64,000 bases of DNA, taken from Desulfosarcina widdelii. GTDB taxonomy: Bacteria; Desulfobacterota; Desulfobacteria; Desulfobacterales; Desulfosarcinaceae. This document shows, piece by piece, positions 8,318 through 14,934 of this stretch (positions within the stretch are counted from its first letter, which is position 1; each line of letters begins with the position of its first letter). The DNA is taken from NCBI RefSeq assembly GCF_009688965.1, contig NZ_AP021875.1, positions 248,001 through 312,000 of the forward strand, in the 5' to 3' direction. The notes under the pieces are model-generated. The model was not told the DNA's origin. It did not search any database and worked only from the letters and a program-made list of their open reading frames with translations. Position numbers and translations under genes: made by a program.

Positions 8318-8995
8318 TCAGCTTGAAATCAACCTTTTTGAAATCAGGCTGAAACGTGCCGAAGTGGCGGAATTGGTAGACGCGCTAGGTTCAGGGTCTA
8401 GTAGGGGTTCCCCTGTGGGAGTTCGAGTCTCCCCTTCGGCACCATAATAAAAACAAGGGGTTACGACATTCTCACCATTTGCCGCAACCCCTTTTTTCTT
8501 GGCCTGGTCAACGCTTTGGTCAACATTTCGTAAAAACACCTCAAGATCCCTGCCAGCCTTCACGGCATCGTCCCGATCAACTGTATTATATCGGTCGAAC
8601 ATCTCCCTTGTGCTGTGCCCGGTGATCCTCATAATAACCGACTCGGCCACACCGGCCCGGCGCATGTTCGTGTTAGCTGTGTGCCTCAGATCGTGAAAGG
8701 TGATCCCGTTCGGCGTATTACGGCCATAGGGTACGCCCGCAGCTTGGCAGGCAGCCATAAAACCGTCACGGGCATCCCGCAAAGGCTCACCACGGTAAAG
8801 GAACACATGATCATCATGGATTGCCCTTGGAATCGATTTCAGGACTTCCAGAAGAGGGGAGACTATGGGAATCAGACGGGGCTCTTCGTCCTTGGTATCC
8901 TTGTCAGTCAATTTTATGAACCGTTGTTTTTTGGATACTTGGTGCCACCGGAGGCCCAGGATTTCGCCCTTACGCATCCCGGTATAGTAAGCCAT
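8318..8995 (-). CDS. Tyrosine recombinase (integrase), N-terminally truncated
   Basis: The 225 residues hold the catalytic half of a phage-type integrase. All active-site residues are visible: Arg in TGMRKGEI, a candidate Lys in the following hairpin, HDLRHT, the His of GHSTREMF, and Tyr in FDRYNTVD. The N-terminal arm- and core-binding domains are missing. Just upstream in this frame is a TAA, then APRHIKPIIAM; the segment before it (SSSEWADAKLTP) is in the primase frame, consistent with a one-base deletion. The last 45 or so residues (GAEGETRTPTGEPLL...) are simply the antisense translation of tRNA-Leu. Function is doubtful. Confidence 0.75.
   Translation of the reverse strand: MAYYTGMRKGEILGLRWHQVSKKQRFIKLTDKDTKDEEPRLIPIVSPLLEVLKSIPRAIHDDHVFLYRGEPLRDARDGFMAACQAAGVPYGRNTPNGITFHDLRHTANTNMRRAGVAESVIMRITGHSTREMFDRYNTVDRDDAVKAGRDLEVFLRNVDQSVDQAKKKGVAANGENVVTPCFYYGAEGETRTPTGEPLLDPEPSASTNSATSARFSLISKRLISS
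8358..8444 (+). tRNA. tRNA-Leu (anticodon CAG)
   Basis: Acceptor stem gccgaag pairs with cttcggc. The D-arm, a 5-bp anticodon stem around the loop TTCAGGG, a long class II variable arm, the T-arm (gttcgag) and an encoded CCA end are all present. The anticodon CAG reads CUG. The 3' 58 bp are repeated at 11572-11629, so this gene is the attachment site of the adjoining element. Its 3' half may derive from the element. Confidence 0.95.
8387..8444. repeat. attL of the tRNA-Leu element
   Basis: Begins aggttcagggtctagt and ends cttcggcacca, forming the 3' part of the intact tRNA. It differs from attR mainly in the variable arm (aggggttcccct here, tggggttcccca at attR), a compensatory change that preserves the small hairpin. 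Confidence 0.85.
8455..8497 (+). terminator. Hairpin terminator after tRNA-Leu, carried by the element
   Basis: AAGGGGTT (8455-8462) pairs with AACCCCTT (8486-8493), followed by TTTT. It would terminate the tRNA transcript in place of the native terminator, now displaced to 11641-11670. The same bases are inside the antisense recombinase reading frame. Confidence 0.6.
8503..8540. repeat. Subterminal direct repeat, left copy
   Basis: The sequence cctggtcaacg...gtcaaca...aaaacacc recurs at 11420-11457 near the other end of the element, at about 80% identity over 38 bp. It could be an integrase arm-binding site, or a relic of a duplicated integrase 3' end, since here it lies inside the recombinase gene. 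Confidence 0.45.
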
Positions 8996-9942
8996 GGCAA
9001 TGATCGGTTTAATGTGCCTGGGCGCTTAGGTGTAAGTTTTGCGTCGGCCCATTCGGAGCTAGATATCTCAAGTGTTGCCTTGGACGGCACACATATCCCG
9101 GCGGTTTTTTCCTTGAAGTCATAAACCGGCGTTTGATTGATCAAGTCGCGAATTTGCTCAACGGCAGCGCCAGCCTGTATCCAATCGGAGACATCCTTTC
9201 CGACCGGTACTCGCACAACGCGGACGCTTGCAGCTACGCCATCAAGGCTTTTCAAAACCGCATTCAAGTATGTCTTACCAGGCGCGTCGTTATCCGGCAG
9301 GATAGCAAGATGCTTGCCCTTTAGATATTCGGCGTATTCCGGTTTCCAGTTGGATGAGCCCATCGGCGAGGTGGTGGCGGTCATGCCCATGGCGTTGAGC
9401 TTGGTCGCATCTTTTTCGCCCTCGACAATCAGAACTTTATCGGTAGCCATTACCGCCGGTAGGTTGAAAATCACACGGCGGACTCCCTTCATGTTCCGCT
9501 GATCCGAGCTGGCCCATTGGCTGAAGGTTTTTTCCCTGCCGGGCTCCTCGTATCGAATGACGGAAAAAAGGAGCCTCCCATCTTCGTCATGGTACGGGTA
9601 TTTTTTAACGATGTTTTTGTCGAGCCGCCGGGCTTTCTCACGCTTTTGAATCGTCTTTACGTCCAGATAGCGGTCGGCCAGCCCTATAAAGTCCGTATTA
9701 TAAAAGTGCTGGAAAAAGGAGATTCGGTCGCCACCTTTGAGCCCACATTGACGACACATAAAGCTGTCATCGGACCGGATGAAAAAGCGATCCTCTCCGC
9801 CGCATTTGGGACAGGGACCGGCCACTTCTCCACCGGTTTTCCGCTGGCGGATTTCGATGTGTTCACGGGGGTCCGGGAGTGCGGCTTTCAGTGACTCGGC
9901 AATCGCGTTCGTGTCAATTGCGGATCGTTTGGCCGCCATCAT
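8914..9942 (-). CDS. Element-encoded minimal primase (CHC2 zinc finger plus TOPRIM), C-terminus fused to integrase-derived sequence
   Basis: A satellite or phage-type DNA primase. The N-terminal zinc finger has CPKCGGEDRF ... CRQCG (about residues 45-70 from this start); the TOPRIM domain has VLIVEGEKDATKL and LPDNDAPGK (about 170-215). No helicase domain follows, unlike P4-type primase-helicases. ATG 9942 overlaps the stop of the preceding 60-residue ORF (ATGA) and has GGAGG 6 bp upstream. About the last 40-50 residues appear to be integrase sequence (SSSEWADAKLTP, then out-of-frame translation), suggesting a deletion scar joining primase to integrase. Confidence 0.8.
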   Translation of the reverse strand: MMAAKRSAIDTNAIAESLKAALPDPREHIEIRQRKTGGEVAGPCPKCGGEDRFFIRSDDSFMCRQCGLKGGDRISFFQHFYNTDFIGLADRYLDVKTIQKREKARRLDKNIVKKYPYHDEDGRLLFSVIRYEEPGREKTFSQWASSDQRNMKGVRRVIFNLPAVMATDKVLIVEGEKDATKLNAMGMTATTSPMGSSNWKPEYAEYLKGKHLAILPDNDAPGKTYLNAVLKSLDGVAASVRVVRVPVGKDVSDWIQAGAAVEQIRDLINQTPVYDFKEKTAGICVPSKATLEISSSEWADAKLTPKRPGTLNRSLPWLTIPGCVRAKSWASGGTKYPKNNGS

Positions 9943-10121
9943 TGAGAACCTCCGTCGAACCACCATAGTAGCGTATCAACTACCCTGTATCGGCCAGCAG
10001 TTTCGGGAAGCCACCTCTCGATGACAAGGTCGGGAATGAAGTAAAGAAGAAATTTTGCAGCCCTGGAGCGAAGAGCTGCAAGTTTTGGTTGGATATCGTG
10101 TTGCGTGATTTCGATGGCCAT
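9939..10121 (-). CDS. Small element protein of unknown function (60 aa)
   Basis: Starts MAIEITQHDIQPKLAALRSR and ends WWFDGGSQ. ATG 10121 has AGGAG 6 bp upstream, and the stop overlaps the primase start, so the two are probably translated together. It is rich in basic and aromatic residues. I recognise no family. Its position between an AlpA-like regulator and a primase suggests a replication or regulation accessory role, which is inference only. Confidence 0.65.
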   Translation of the reverse strand: MAIEITQHDIQPKLAALRSRAAKFLLYFIPDLVIERWLPETAGRYRVVDTLLWWFDGGSQ

Positions 10122-10237
10122 ATCGTCTCCTTGTGCTGAGTTGGCGTGATGTGGTCTCTCGCCGCCGGCCGTCGAATTTTTTAGGTTGAGCATTCCCAGC
10201 ATTTTTTTTGCGCTCCCGCTGGGTAAAGCTATGGCGA

Positions 10238-10444
10238 TCAGTTGGTCGGTTCGACCCGGTTCTGGCGGATATATTCGCGAAGATCTCGAATCCGGTAACG
10301 AACAGCCCGCCCGAACTTGTGATATGCCGGCCCCGCGCCCTTATGCCGCCAGTTTCGAACCGTCTGTACGGCGACGTTAAGAATTACGGAAGCCTCGGTG
10401 TCGGGCACCAAATTCTCATCGTTGAAACTCATTTCTTTATCCAC
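10238..10444 (-). CDS. AlpA/excisionase-type helix-turn-helix protein
   Basis: A small MerR-like winged-helix protein. The body LVPDTEASVILNVAVQTVRN, followed by RHKGAGPAYHKFG and VRYRIRDLREYIRQNRV, is the typical excisionase/AlpA HTH-17 layout. GTG 10444 is chosen because GGAGG lies 5 bp upstream; ATG 10432 is also possible. Such proteins regulate integrase genes or act in excision. It sits directly downstream (minus strand) of a strong terminator and an inverted-repeat pair that could be its operator. Confidence 0.75.
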   Translation of the reverse strand: MDKEMSFNDENLVPDTEASVILNVAVQTVRNWRHKGAGPAYHKFGRAVRYRIRDLREYIRQNRVEPTN

Positions 10445-10468
10445 AACTCCCTCCACTGATTGCTGTAT

Positions 10469-10508
10469 AAAAAAAAAGTGGGAAGCACATTCCGACTGTG
10501 CTTCCCAC
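10469..10508 (-). terminator. Strong Rho-independent terminator inside the element
   Basis: A perfect 12-bp stem, GTGGGAAGCACA/TGTGCTTCCCAC, with a 7-base loop is followed on the minus strand by nine T. It ends the transcript of the 230-residue protein gene before the AlpA-like gene. Confidence 0.85.
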
Positions 10509-10554
10509 CATTACACGCAATAAAATGGTTGTAAACCCCTGTATTTACTTTTTT

Positions 10555-10619
10555 ATCCGAAAACGTAACGTATTCGGATAACTTTAATTTTTTCTTCCGA
10601 ACACGTTACGTTTTCGGAT
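10555..10619. promoter_or_regulatory. Paired inverted repeats, candidate origin or operator of the element
   Basis: Two arms, atccgaaaacgtaacgtatt at 10555 and its near-perfect reverse complement ending at 10619, are separated by about 17 AT-rich bases. Each arm is itself bounded by TCCGAA and TTCGGA. They lie between the unknown gene (whose stop overlaps the right arm) and the AlpA-like gene. This could be an operator or a replication origin recognised by the element primase. Confidence 0.6.
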
Positions 10620-11311
10620 TATTTGACCAGCCTTTCCTCCCTCAAATGTCGAACAATCGTCTCAAGTGTGGGTCTTTTTTCCTCGGGTAAGGGGAGATGT
10701 ACCCTTATTCTTCTGGCAAGTGGATAATTTTTCAGTTGCTTCTTTCCTTCAATTTTGAAGTACGTCTCAACTATCGCCTGGTGAACCGGTGCCCGCCTGT
10801 CCCTCTTCCCCTTTGTGCCCAGGCCAGTGCGCTCTTTGGTGAAATTAATTTTCTCAGCACCTAAATGGGTGCCGGCGTCGAATATTGCGGTCGAATAGGC
10901 AACTTTGGCGAGGGCCAGGTCAACCATGGAAATCAGGTGGGTATTTATATTTTTCCCCTTCAGCCGCGTAGCCTCCAGATAAAACATAGCGATTGATGCC
11001 GACAGGGAGGGGAGATATCCCGGCGCATTAAAAGTTTTTGCTGTAAGATCTATCCTGCCAGACAACAACTCTCCAAGGAGCGTGACTCCATGCTCTTCGG
11101 CCACTTCCCAAGTCTTCAGGCTGAGTTCTTCCACCTTTTGAATTGTTTTTTTAGATGGATCTTTCTTGAATTGATTGGTTCCTACGGAATCTTGATGGGC
11201 TAAAACCGTAGTTATTGTGCCGGTGAAAAGCTGGACAGCAAAATGGTACTTTTCTTTCAACAGGTCCAGATCGACAACGTCTTCGCCTTTGATCCAATCA
11301 GAGAAACTCAT
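10619..11311 (-). CDS. Element protein of unknown function (230 aa)
   Basis: Starts MSFSDWIKGEDVVDLDLLKE at ATG 11311, chosen for the GGAGG 6 bp upstream. A longer in-frame extension up to 11428 looks non-coding. The protein is soluble, mixed charged, with a basic C-terminal third (KGKRDRRAPVHQ, LARRIRVHLPLPEEKRP) ending in HLREERLVK, which could bind nucleic acid. I recognise no family. It is the promoter-proximal gene of the element and is followed by inverted repeats and a strong terminator. Confidence 0.7.
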   Translation of the reverse strand: MSFSDWIKGEDVVDLDLLKEKYHFAVQLFTGTITTVLAHQDSVGTNQFKKDPSKKTIQKVEELSLKTWEVAEEHGVTLLGELLSGRIDLTAKTFNAPGYLPSLSASIAMFYLEATRLKGKNINTHLISMVDLALAKVAYSTAIFDAGTHLGAEKINFTKERTGLGTKGKRDRRAPVHQAIVETYFKIEGKKQLKNYPLARRIRVHLPLPEEKRPTLETIVRHLREERLVK

Positions 11312-11571
11312 CCTCCACCTCCCGTGGTGGGCCCGGCTTGGAGAGGATTGGGGAGAGGCCAGCCGGGAAACTGGCCGTTCAGCTCGGGGAGCGACCCCGA
11401 ACCTATCCCCAAAAAAAATCCTGGTCAACGTTTAGTCAACAATTGGCTGAAAACACCCCTTATTTTTTCTCATTCTACCTACGTTTACTTCTTTATACTG
11501 ATGCTACTGTATTTTTAATGATATTAGAACTATACATGGTAAAAAGAAGTAAGTCAATGGGTAAAAATTCA
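11312..11571. other. Non-coding right end of the tRNA-Leu element
   Basis: About 260 bases without a convincing gene. It holds a hairpin (GGCCAG...CTGGCC, near 11362-11381), a subterminal repeat at 11420-11457 that matches 8503-8540, and an AT-rich stretch leading into attR. Confidence 0.6.
11420..11457. repeat. Subterminal direct repeat, right copy
   Basis: Matches 8503-8540 (cctggtcaacg, gtcaaca, aaaacacc shared in the same order and strand). It lies about 115 bp inside attR, while the left copy is about 60 bp inside attL. Confidence 0.45.
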
Positions 11572-11629
11572 AGGTTCAGGGTCTAGTTGGGGTTCCCCAG
11601 TGGGAGTTCGAGTCTCCCCTTCGGCACCA
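11572..11629. repeat. attR: orphan 3' end of tRNA-Leu
   Basis: A copy of the 3' 58 bp of tRNA-Leu, including the anticodon loop, variable arm, T-arm and CCA, without any 5' half. It is followed after 11 bp by a terminator, as expected for the displaced original tRNA end. Confidence 0.85.
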
Positions 11630-11640
11630 AAAGTAAAGAT

Positions 11641-11670
11641 AACCCGCTGAGAAATCAGCGGGTTTTTTCT
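11641..11670 (+). terminator. Original terminator of tRNA-Leu
   Basis: AACCCGCTGA gaaa TCAGCGGGTT is a perfect 10-bp stem with a GAAA tetraloop, followed by a T-rich run. It now follows attR, 3.2 kb from the functional tRNA. Confidence 0.9.
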
Positions 11671-11767
11671 TTGGGGCCTCCTTAAAATCCCTTCAAAAGG
11701 TCGGGTGGTACACCCAGGTGGTACACTTCAGTGGTACACCAGGGCAATGACAAAGGAGGCCGACCCC

Positions 11768-12268
11768 ATGCCCATCTATTCCGCATCCTATCTCATGCGA
11801 ACGCAAAGACGCGGTTGCTATTCATTCAGGATGAAAGTCCCGCTTGACCTTCAGTCGTGCATCGGCAAAAAGGAGCTTCGCGCATCTCTTCGAACCGGGT
11901 ACACTGGAGAGGCACACTTCAAGGCCAGACTGATTGAAGGCAGAGTGCAGCAACTGTTTAGGAAAATACGCATAAGATTTTGAGATAATTACGATATGAC
12001 TGAACTCGACGAAGCTAAAATCAATGAAATTATCAGAGGATTCATCAAGGATTCATTGGACGAAGAGGAAGAGGTTCGTATCAACCGTCAGAGCGCCCTC
12101 AGCGAGGAGGAAATTGACCAGAGAGCCAGCTTCCTTGGGTCCCTTCAGGCCGACCGTCGTGAGTCTCTAACCAAGCCCGATTTCAGACCAGCCGAAAATA
12201 TCACCGATGAAACCATCAAACAGCATGGGCTTGATATTGAAAAAAGAACCAGCAAAGCAATTTTGTGA
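11768..12268 (+). pseudogene. Remnant of a second tyrosine recombinase (DUF6538-type N-terminus)
   Basis: From ATG 11768 (AGGAGG 8 bp upstream) the frame encodes an N-terminal integrase domain: YLMRTQRRGCYSFRMKVP, DLQSCIGKKELRASLRTG. A TGA at 11981 interrupts it. The same frame resumes from ATG 11996 with a helical segment (KINEIIRGFIKDSLDEEEE ... HGLDIEKRTSKAIL) of the type that follows in these integrases, and stops at 12268 before any catalytic domain. It is therefore a broken, truncated integrase, probably from an older insertion at the same tRNA. Confidence 0.75.
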
Positions 12269-12376
12269 CAACCATATGGCCAAAGGGCCGAAAGCACGAT
12301 TGCTTCAAACTAACCAATTGACATGCTTATATGTTCTGCTTTAGAAGCAAAGAAACAATCTAAATGGTGAACAATA

Positions 12377-12682
12377 ATGAACGTATCCGAATGGCTCGAC
12401 GAAAAGGTCAAGGAAAAGGTCGATGTCTCCCAGATCGAACTGCCTGCGGAGATCGCCTACGACATGGTCGCGGATGAAACCGTTTTCTTTGAAGAAGACA
12501 ACCCCTGCGGGGTGCTGTGTACCAAGAACCACCCTTACGCCAAGGTCGAATGCTTCGGGCACTGGTATCTGTGCAAGGGGCAGGACAAAAAGGCGGGCAT
12601 CCACTCGAAGGAAGGCAAGTGGCGGCTGATTACCAGGGATAAGGAAAAGGCCGTCAGCACCGCCAAGGCACGCATGGAATGA
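12377..12682 (+). CDS. Conserved-looking hypothetical protein (101 aa)
   Basis: Begins MNVSEWLDEKVKEKVDVSQI. A soluble, Lys/Glu-rich protein with four Cys in its middle part (NPCGVLC, VECFGHWYLC) that might bind a metal. No family is recognised. No strong ribosome site precedes ATG 12377. It stands alone between an integrase remnant and a convergently transcribed sulfite reductase gene. Confidence 0.6.
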   Translation: MNVSEWLDEKVKEKVDVSQIELPAEIAYDMVADETVFFEEDNPCGVLCTKNHPYAKVECFGHWYLCKGQDKKAGIHSKEGKWRLITRDKEKAVSTAKARME

Positions 12683-12760
12683 ATTATCCAAAACCCATTT
12701 TCATATAACGCTGGATGCGGAACCATCTCAGCGTTGCCCATTCATAACGCTGCCGGTGGG

Positions 12761-13432
12761 TTATTCCTCCAATGAAGCGGACAAGACTCCTTTTCTGAAA
12801 TCATCGATCCCAACTTCATCAAGCATGAATCCGATTCGATAGCGGCGTGAGTTTGACTTGTAGTAGGAGATGGTTTTGGCCACCATGCCAAGGGCCTCAT
12901 CCCAACTGAGATCCTCGAAGAGAAGATCGGCCAGTCGTGGCTTAATGCCACCCATTCCACCCACCAGGAGGTTCCAGCCGTCTTTCGTTCCGTAAAGGGA
13001 GAGATCCTTGATGCAGTTTTCGCCGCATTGGATCTTGCAGCCGCTCACCGCCATTTTCATTTTGCTGGGCAGTATCATCCCATGGTAAATCTCATCGAGT
13101 TTCTTGCCCATTTTGATGCTGTCCTGCTTGGCCAGTCGGCAATGCTCGATGCCCGGGCAGACCTTGACGCTGCGAACGCAAAGACCGACGGCGTGCCCCT
13201 TGTCAAATCCCAGCTCGTCCCAGATGGCATCGACGTCTTCTTCCTCGATGCCGAGCATAGCGATCCGGGCGGCACTGGTAATTTTTAATATCGGAACATT
13301 GTATTTGCGGGCCACTTTGGCAAATTTTTCCAATATATCGGGGGTGACAAGACCGCACGGCAGGTGGGGTGCGATGCCGTAGGTTTTTTTATCTCGCTGC
13401 AATATGACGCCTTTTTGGCCATCCTTGAGCAT
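12761..13432 (-). CDS. Small siroheme/4Fe-4S sulfite or nitrite reductase
   Basis: At 223 residues this resembles the single-subunit assimilatory-type sulfite reductase of sulfate reducers. The siroheme-Fe4S4 ligands are visible as C-x5-C (CPGIEHC) and C-x3-C (GCKIQC). The N-terminal ferredoxin-like half-domain (TYGIAPHLPCGLVTPDILEK) is also typical. It would reduce sulfite or nitrite in the cytoplasm; the physiological substrate cannot be decided from sequence. ATG 13432 has AGGAG upstream. It stands alone with no electron-transfer partner next to it. Confidence 0.88.
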   Translation of the reverse strand: MLKDGQKGVILQRDKKTYGIAPHLPCGLVTPDILEKFAKVARKYNVPILKITSAARIAMLGIEEEDVDAIWDELGFDKGHAVGLCVRSVKVCPGIEHCRLAKQDSIKMGKKLDEIYHGMILPSKMKMAVSGCKIQCGENCIKDLSLYGTKDGWNLLVGGMGGIKPRLADLLFEDLSWDEALGMVAKTISYYKSNSRRYRIGFMLDEVGIDDFRKGVLSASLEE

Positions 13433-13576
13433 GAACGTCTCCTTTTCATTCGGCGCTTTAAAGGTGAACGGAACACCTTGAATAATTATGGCTCTTTGAA
13501 AAATCCTGCCTTGGACTCTTCGCGCACAAGTATGTCAAACGGGCACTTGGGTGTCAATCGCACGGCATGTGCTTAG

Positions 13577-13765
13577 AAGCGGGGTGAAGGGACGCTGGCT
13601 GCGACGGTTGCCCAGATGCCTGCGGAAATGGGCATCATCGGGGTTCGGATGGCATTGGAAGCGATAAAAGGAAACCGGATTTCCGAGATTACGTATACGG
13701 AAACAAAGGTGATCGATTCTTACAATGTCGCCGAGTTCAAAGCTTATCTGAATCAATACAGGTAG
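13577..13765 (+). pseudogene. Remnant of a sugar-type periplasmic binding protein C-terminus
   Basis: The frame reads GEGTLAATVAQMPAEMGIIG, then VRMALEAIKGNR, TYTETKVIDSYNVAEFKAYL and a TAG stop. This matches the C-terminal end of RbsB-like substrate-binding proteins (TVaQ...mG...kG...tetkvid..N). It is preceded by an in-frame TAG at 13574 and no start, so only about 61 codons survive. No transporter genes are nearby. The rest of 13433-13576 shows no gene and should contain the promoter of the reductase gene. Confidence 0.7.
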
Positions 13766-13801
13766 TGACCTCATTGGCAAAAAGGAGTGAAGAGGAAGAG
13801 A

Positions 13802-13838
13802 AAAGCCCCCGCAGCGCAATGAACTGCAGGGGGCTTTA
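13802..13838. terminator. Bidirectional terminator hairpin
   Basis: AAAGCCCCCGCAG pairs with CTGC-A-GGGGGCTTT around a short loop. It lies between the binding-protein remnant (plus) and the PAS protein gene (minus), whose 3' ends converge. Confidence 0.65.
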
Positions 13839-13904
13839 AGAGAGTGAGGTGGAATGAAATATTACGGCGTTTTTCATTCCTGAAATTGTAGAACCATCCC
13901 ATTT

Positions 13905-14573
13905 TCAGTGGTTACATTTTTTTTTCAAGTCCGGGTAATAGACATCCTTGCAGTCCGGACAGATGGTGTGGGTAAAGTCGGAATCAGTGTGCTCTTTGAC
14001 GTAGGCATCCAGCGGCCACCACTTGCCGGATTCGTCCCGGATTCTCCTGCAGCCGCTGCAGATCGGCAGCATGCTCCGCAGCACCTTGATCTCTTTCAGC
14101 AGACGGTCTTTTTCCGCCAATGCGGCGGCCAATTTCCGGTTCTGCTCCTCCATCTGCAGTTCGGCTGTTTTTCTGAGGGTAATATCCCGCGTAACGCCGA
14201 CAATTTTGAGCGGACTGCCCGGCTCTTCCATCAATTTGGCCCTGACTTCAACCCAGTACGTTCCACCATTTTTGTGCATCATCTCGACTTCAAGCGTCCG
14301 TGTACCGTCGCGATCTCCGCTTTCGTATTGGTTCAAAGACGTTTCTATGGTTACCAGGGCTTTTACCTGCGACTTCTCGACGAATCGGTGTGTGATCGGT
14401 TTGCCGATGAGTTCTTCGGCGGTGTATCCGCTGAACCGGTAAATGGAAGGGGTCACGTATTCGTATTTCAAATTTCCGGCATTGATCACCCATACCGCAT
14501 CCACGAGGTTATTGGTCAGTAGACGATTGTGGCTTTCCAGTTCCGCCACTTTGTCTTTGATCGACTCCGCCAT
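13905..14573 (-). CDS. PAS domain protein with C-terminal Cys cluster
   Basis: A soluble sensor of about 222 residues from ATG 14573 (GGAAGG 7 bp upstream). It has an N-terminal coiled coil, one PAS/PAC domain (about 20-135, with IVGVTRDITLRK marking the end), a second coiled coil, then LPICSGCRRIRDESGKWWP and ICPDC, a two-CxxC module common after PAS domains in Deltaproteobacteria. There is no kinase, cyclase or DNA-binding output domain, so it must act through a partner. Confidence 0.8.
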   Translation of the reverse strand: MAESIKDKVAELESHNRLLTNNLVDAVWVINAGNLKYEYVTPSIYRFSGYTAEELIGKPITHRFVEKSQVKALVTIETSLNQYESGDRDGTRTLEVEMMHKNGGTYWVEVRAKLMEEPGSPLKIVGVTRDITLRKTAELQMEEQNRKLAAALAEKDRLLKEIKVLRSMLPICSGCRRIRDESGKWWPLDAYVKEHTDSDFTHTICPDCKDVYYPDLKKKCNH

Positions 14574-14665
14574 TTTTTTTCCTTCCCGTGGCATTGATTG
14601 AAGTATAAATCGGTCGATTTGCTAAAAACTTGAGTCGCCGCGATTCCTGTCTGTTTATCGTTTCA

Positions 14666-14688
14666 GATGATAGTTTTTAACTATCATC
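14666..14688. promoter_or_regulatory. Perfect palindrome between divergent genes
   Basis: GATGATAGTT-TTT-AACTATCATC, a 10-bp perfect inverted repeat with a 3-base centre. It lies between the PAS protein gene (minus) and the small ORF pair (plus), about 40 bp before a promoter-like sequence. It could be an operator. Confidence 0.45.
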
Positions 14689-14708
14689 ACCCAGCCAGCC
14701 GGCTCACA

Positions 14709-14736
14709 TTGCCTGATTCCCTACTTGCTGTATATT
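14709..14736 (+). promoter_or_regulatory. Candidate promoter of the small ORF pair
   Basis: TTGCCT (14709-14714) and TATATT (14731-14736) with a 16-bp spacer, about 60 bp upstream of the ORF at 14795. Confidence 0.45.
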
Positions 14737-14794
14737 TGCATCAGTAGGAACAATGAACTCGATTAACCAACCATTATCCAATAGAGGTGATTTC

Positions 14795-14929
14795 ATGGCT
14801 GAAAATAGAACCCACGACTACGTTGACGACAAGAGCGAAGGACACGTCGATACCCGCGAAGCCAACTTCAAGTGCGAGAATCCCGATCCCAATCTGGGTT
14901 GCGATCCCGGAATCGATGTGGCGGGGTAG
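14795..14929 (+). CDS. Small acidic peptide of unknown function (44 aa)
   Basis: ATG 14795 is preceded by AGAGGTGA at good spacing and by a plausible promoter. The peptide starts MAENRTHDYVDDKSEGH, is strongly acidic, and ends with two Cys eight residues apart (KCENPDPNLGCDPGIDVAG). No family is recognised. The next gene begins 5 bp after its stop. A charged leader and Cys-containing tail could suit a modified peptide precursor, but no modification enzyme is adjacent. Confidence 0.55.
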   Translation: MAENRTHDYVDDKSEGHVDTREANFKCENPDPNLGCDPGIDVAG

Positions 14930-14934
14930 CTGAA

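Larger units (their letters stand above)
8387..11629. mobile_element. 3.2-kb integrated element in tRNA-Leu
   Basis: Direct repeats of 58 bp with only three visible mismatches bound the element: the 3' part of tRNA-Leu (8387-8444) and an orphan tRNA 3' end (11572-11629). Inside lie a tyrosine recombinase fragment, a CHC2/TOPRIM primase, a 60-residue ORF, an AlpA-like regulator, a strong terminator, a paired inverted repeat and an unknown 230-residue protein, all on the minus strand. Content and size resemble a reduced phage satellite. The recombinase looks damaged, so it is probably immobile on its own. Confidence 0.85.

Noticed and set aside
11572..11629. Second tRNA-Leu
   Set aside because: Only the 3' part of the tRNA is present, with no 5' acceptor strand or D-arm; it is the attR copy.
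11981..11983. In-frame TGA as a selenocysteine codon
   Set aside because: The surrounding protein is an integrase N-terminus with no place for selenocysteine, and the gene is truncated further downstream, so a nonsense mutation is simpler.
13535..13819. 94-codon minus-strand frame
   Set aside because: Antisense to the binding-protein remnant and overlapping a terminator hairpin; no supporting signal.
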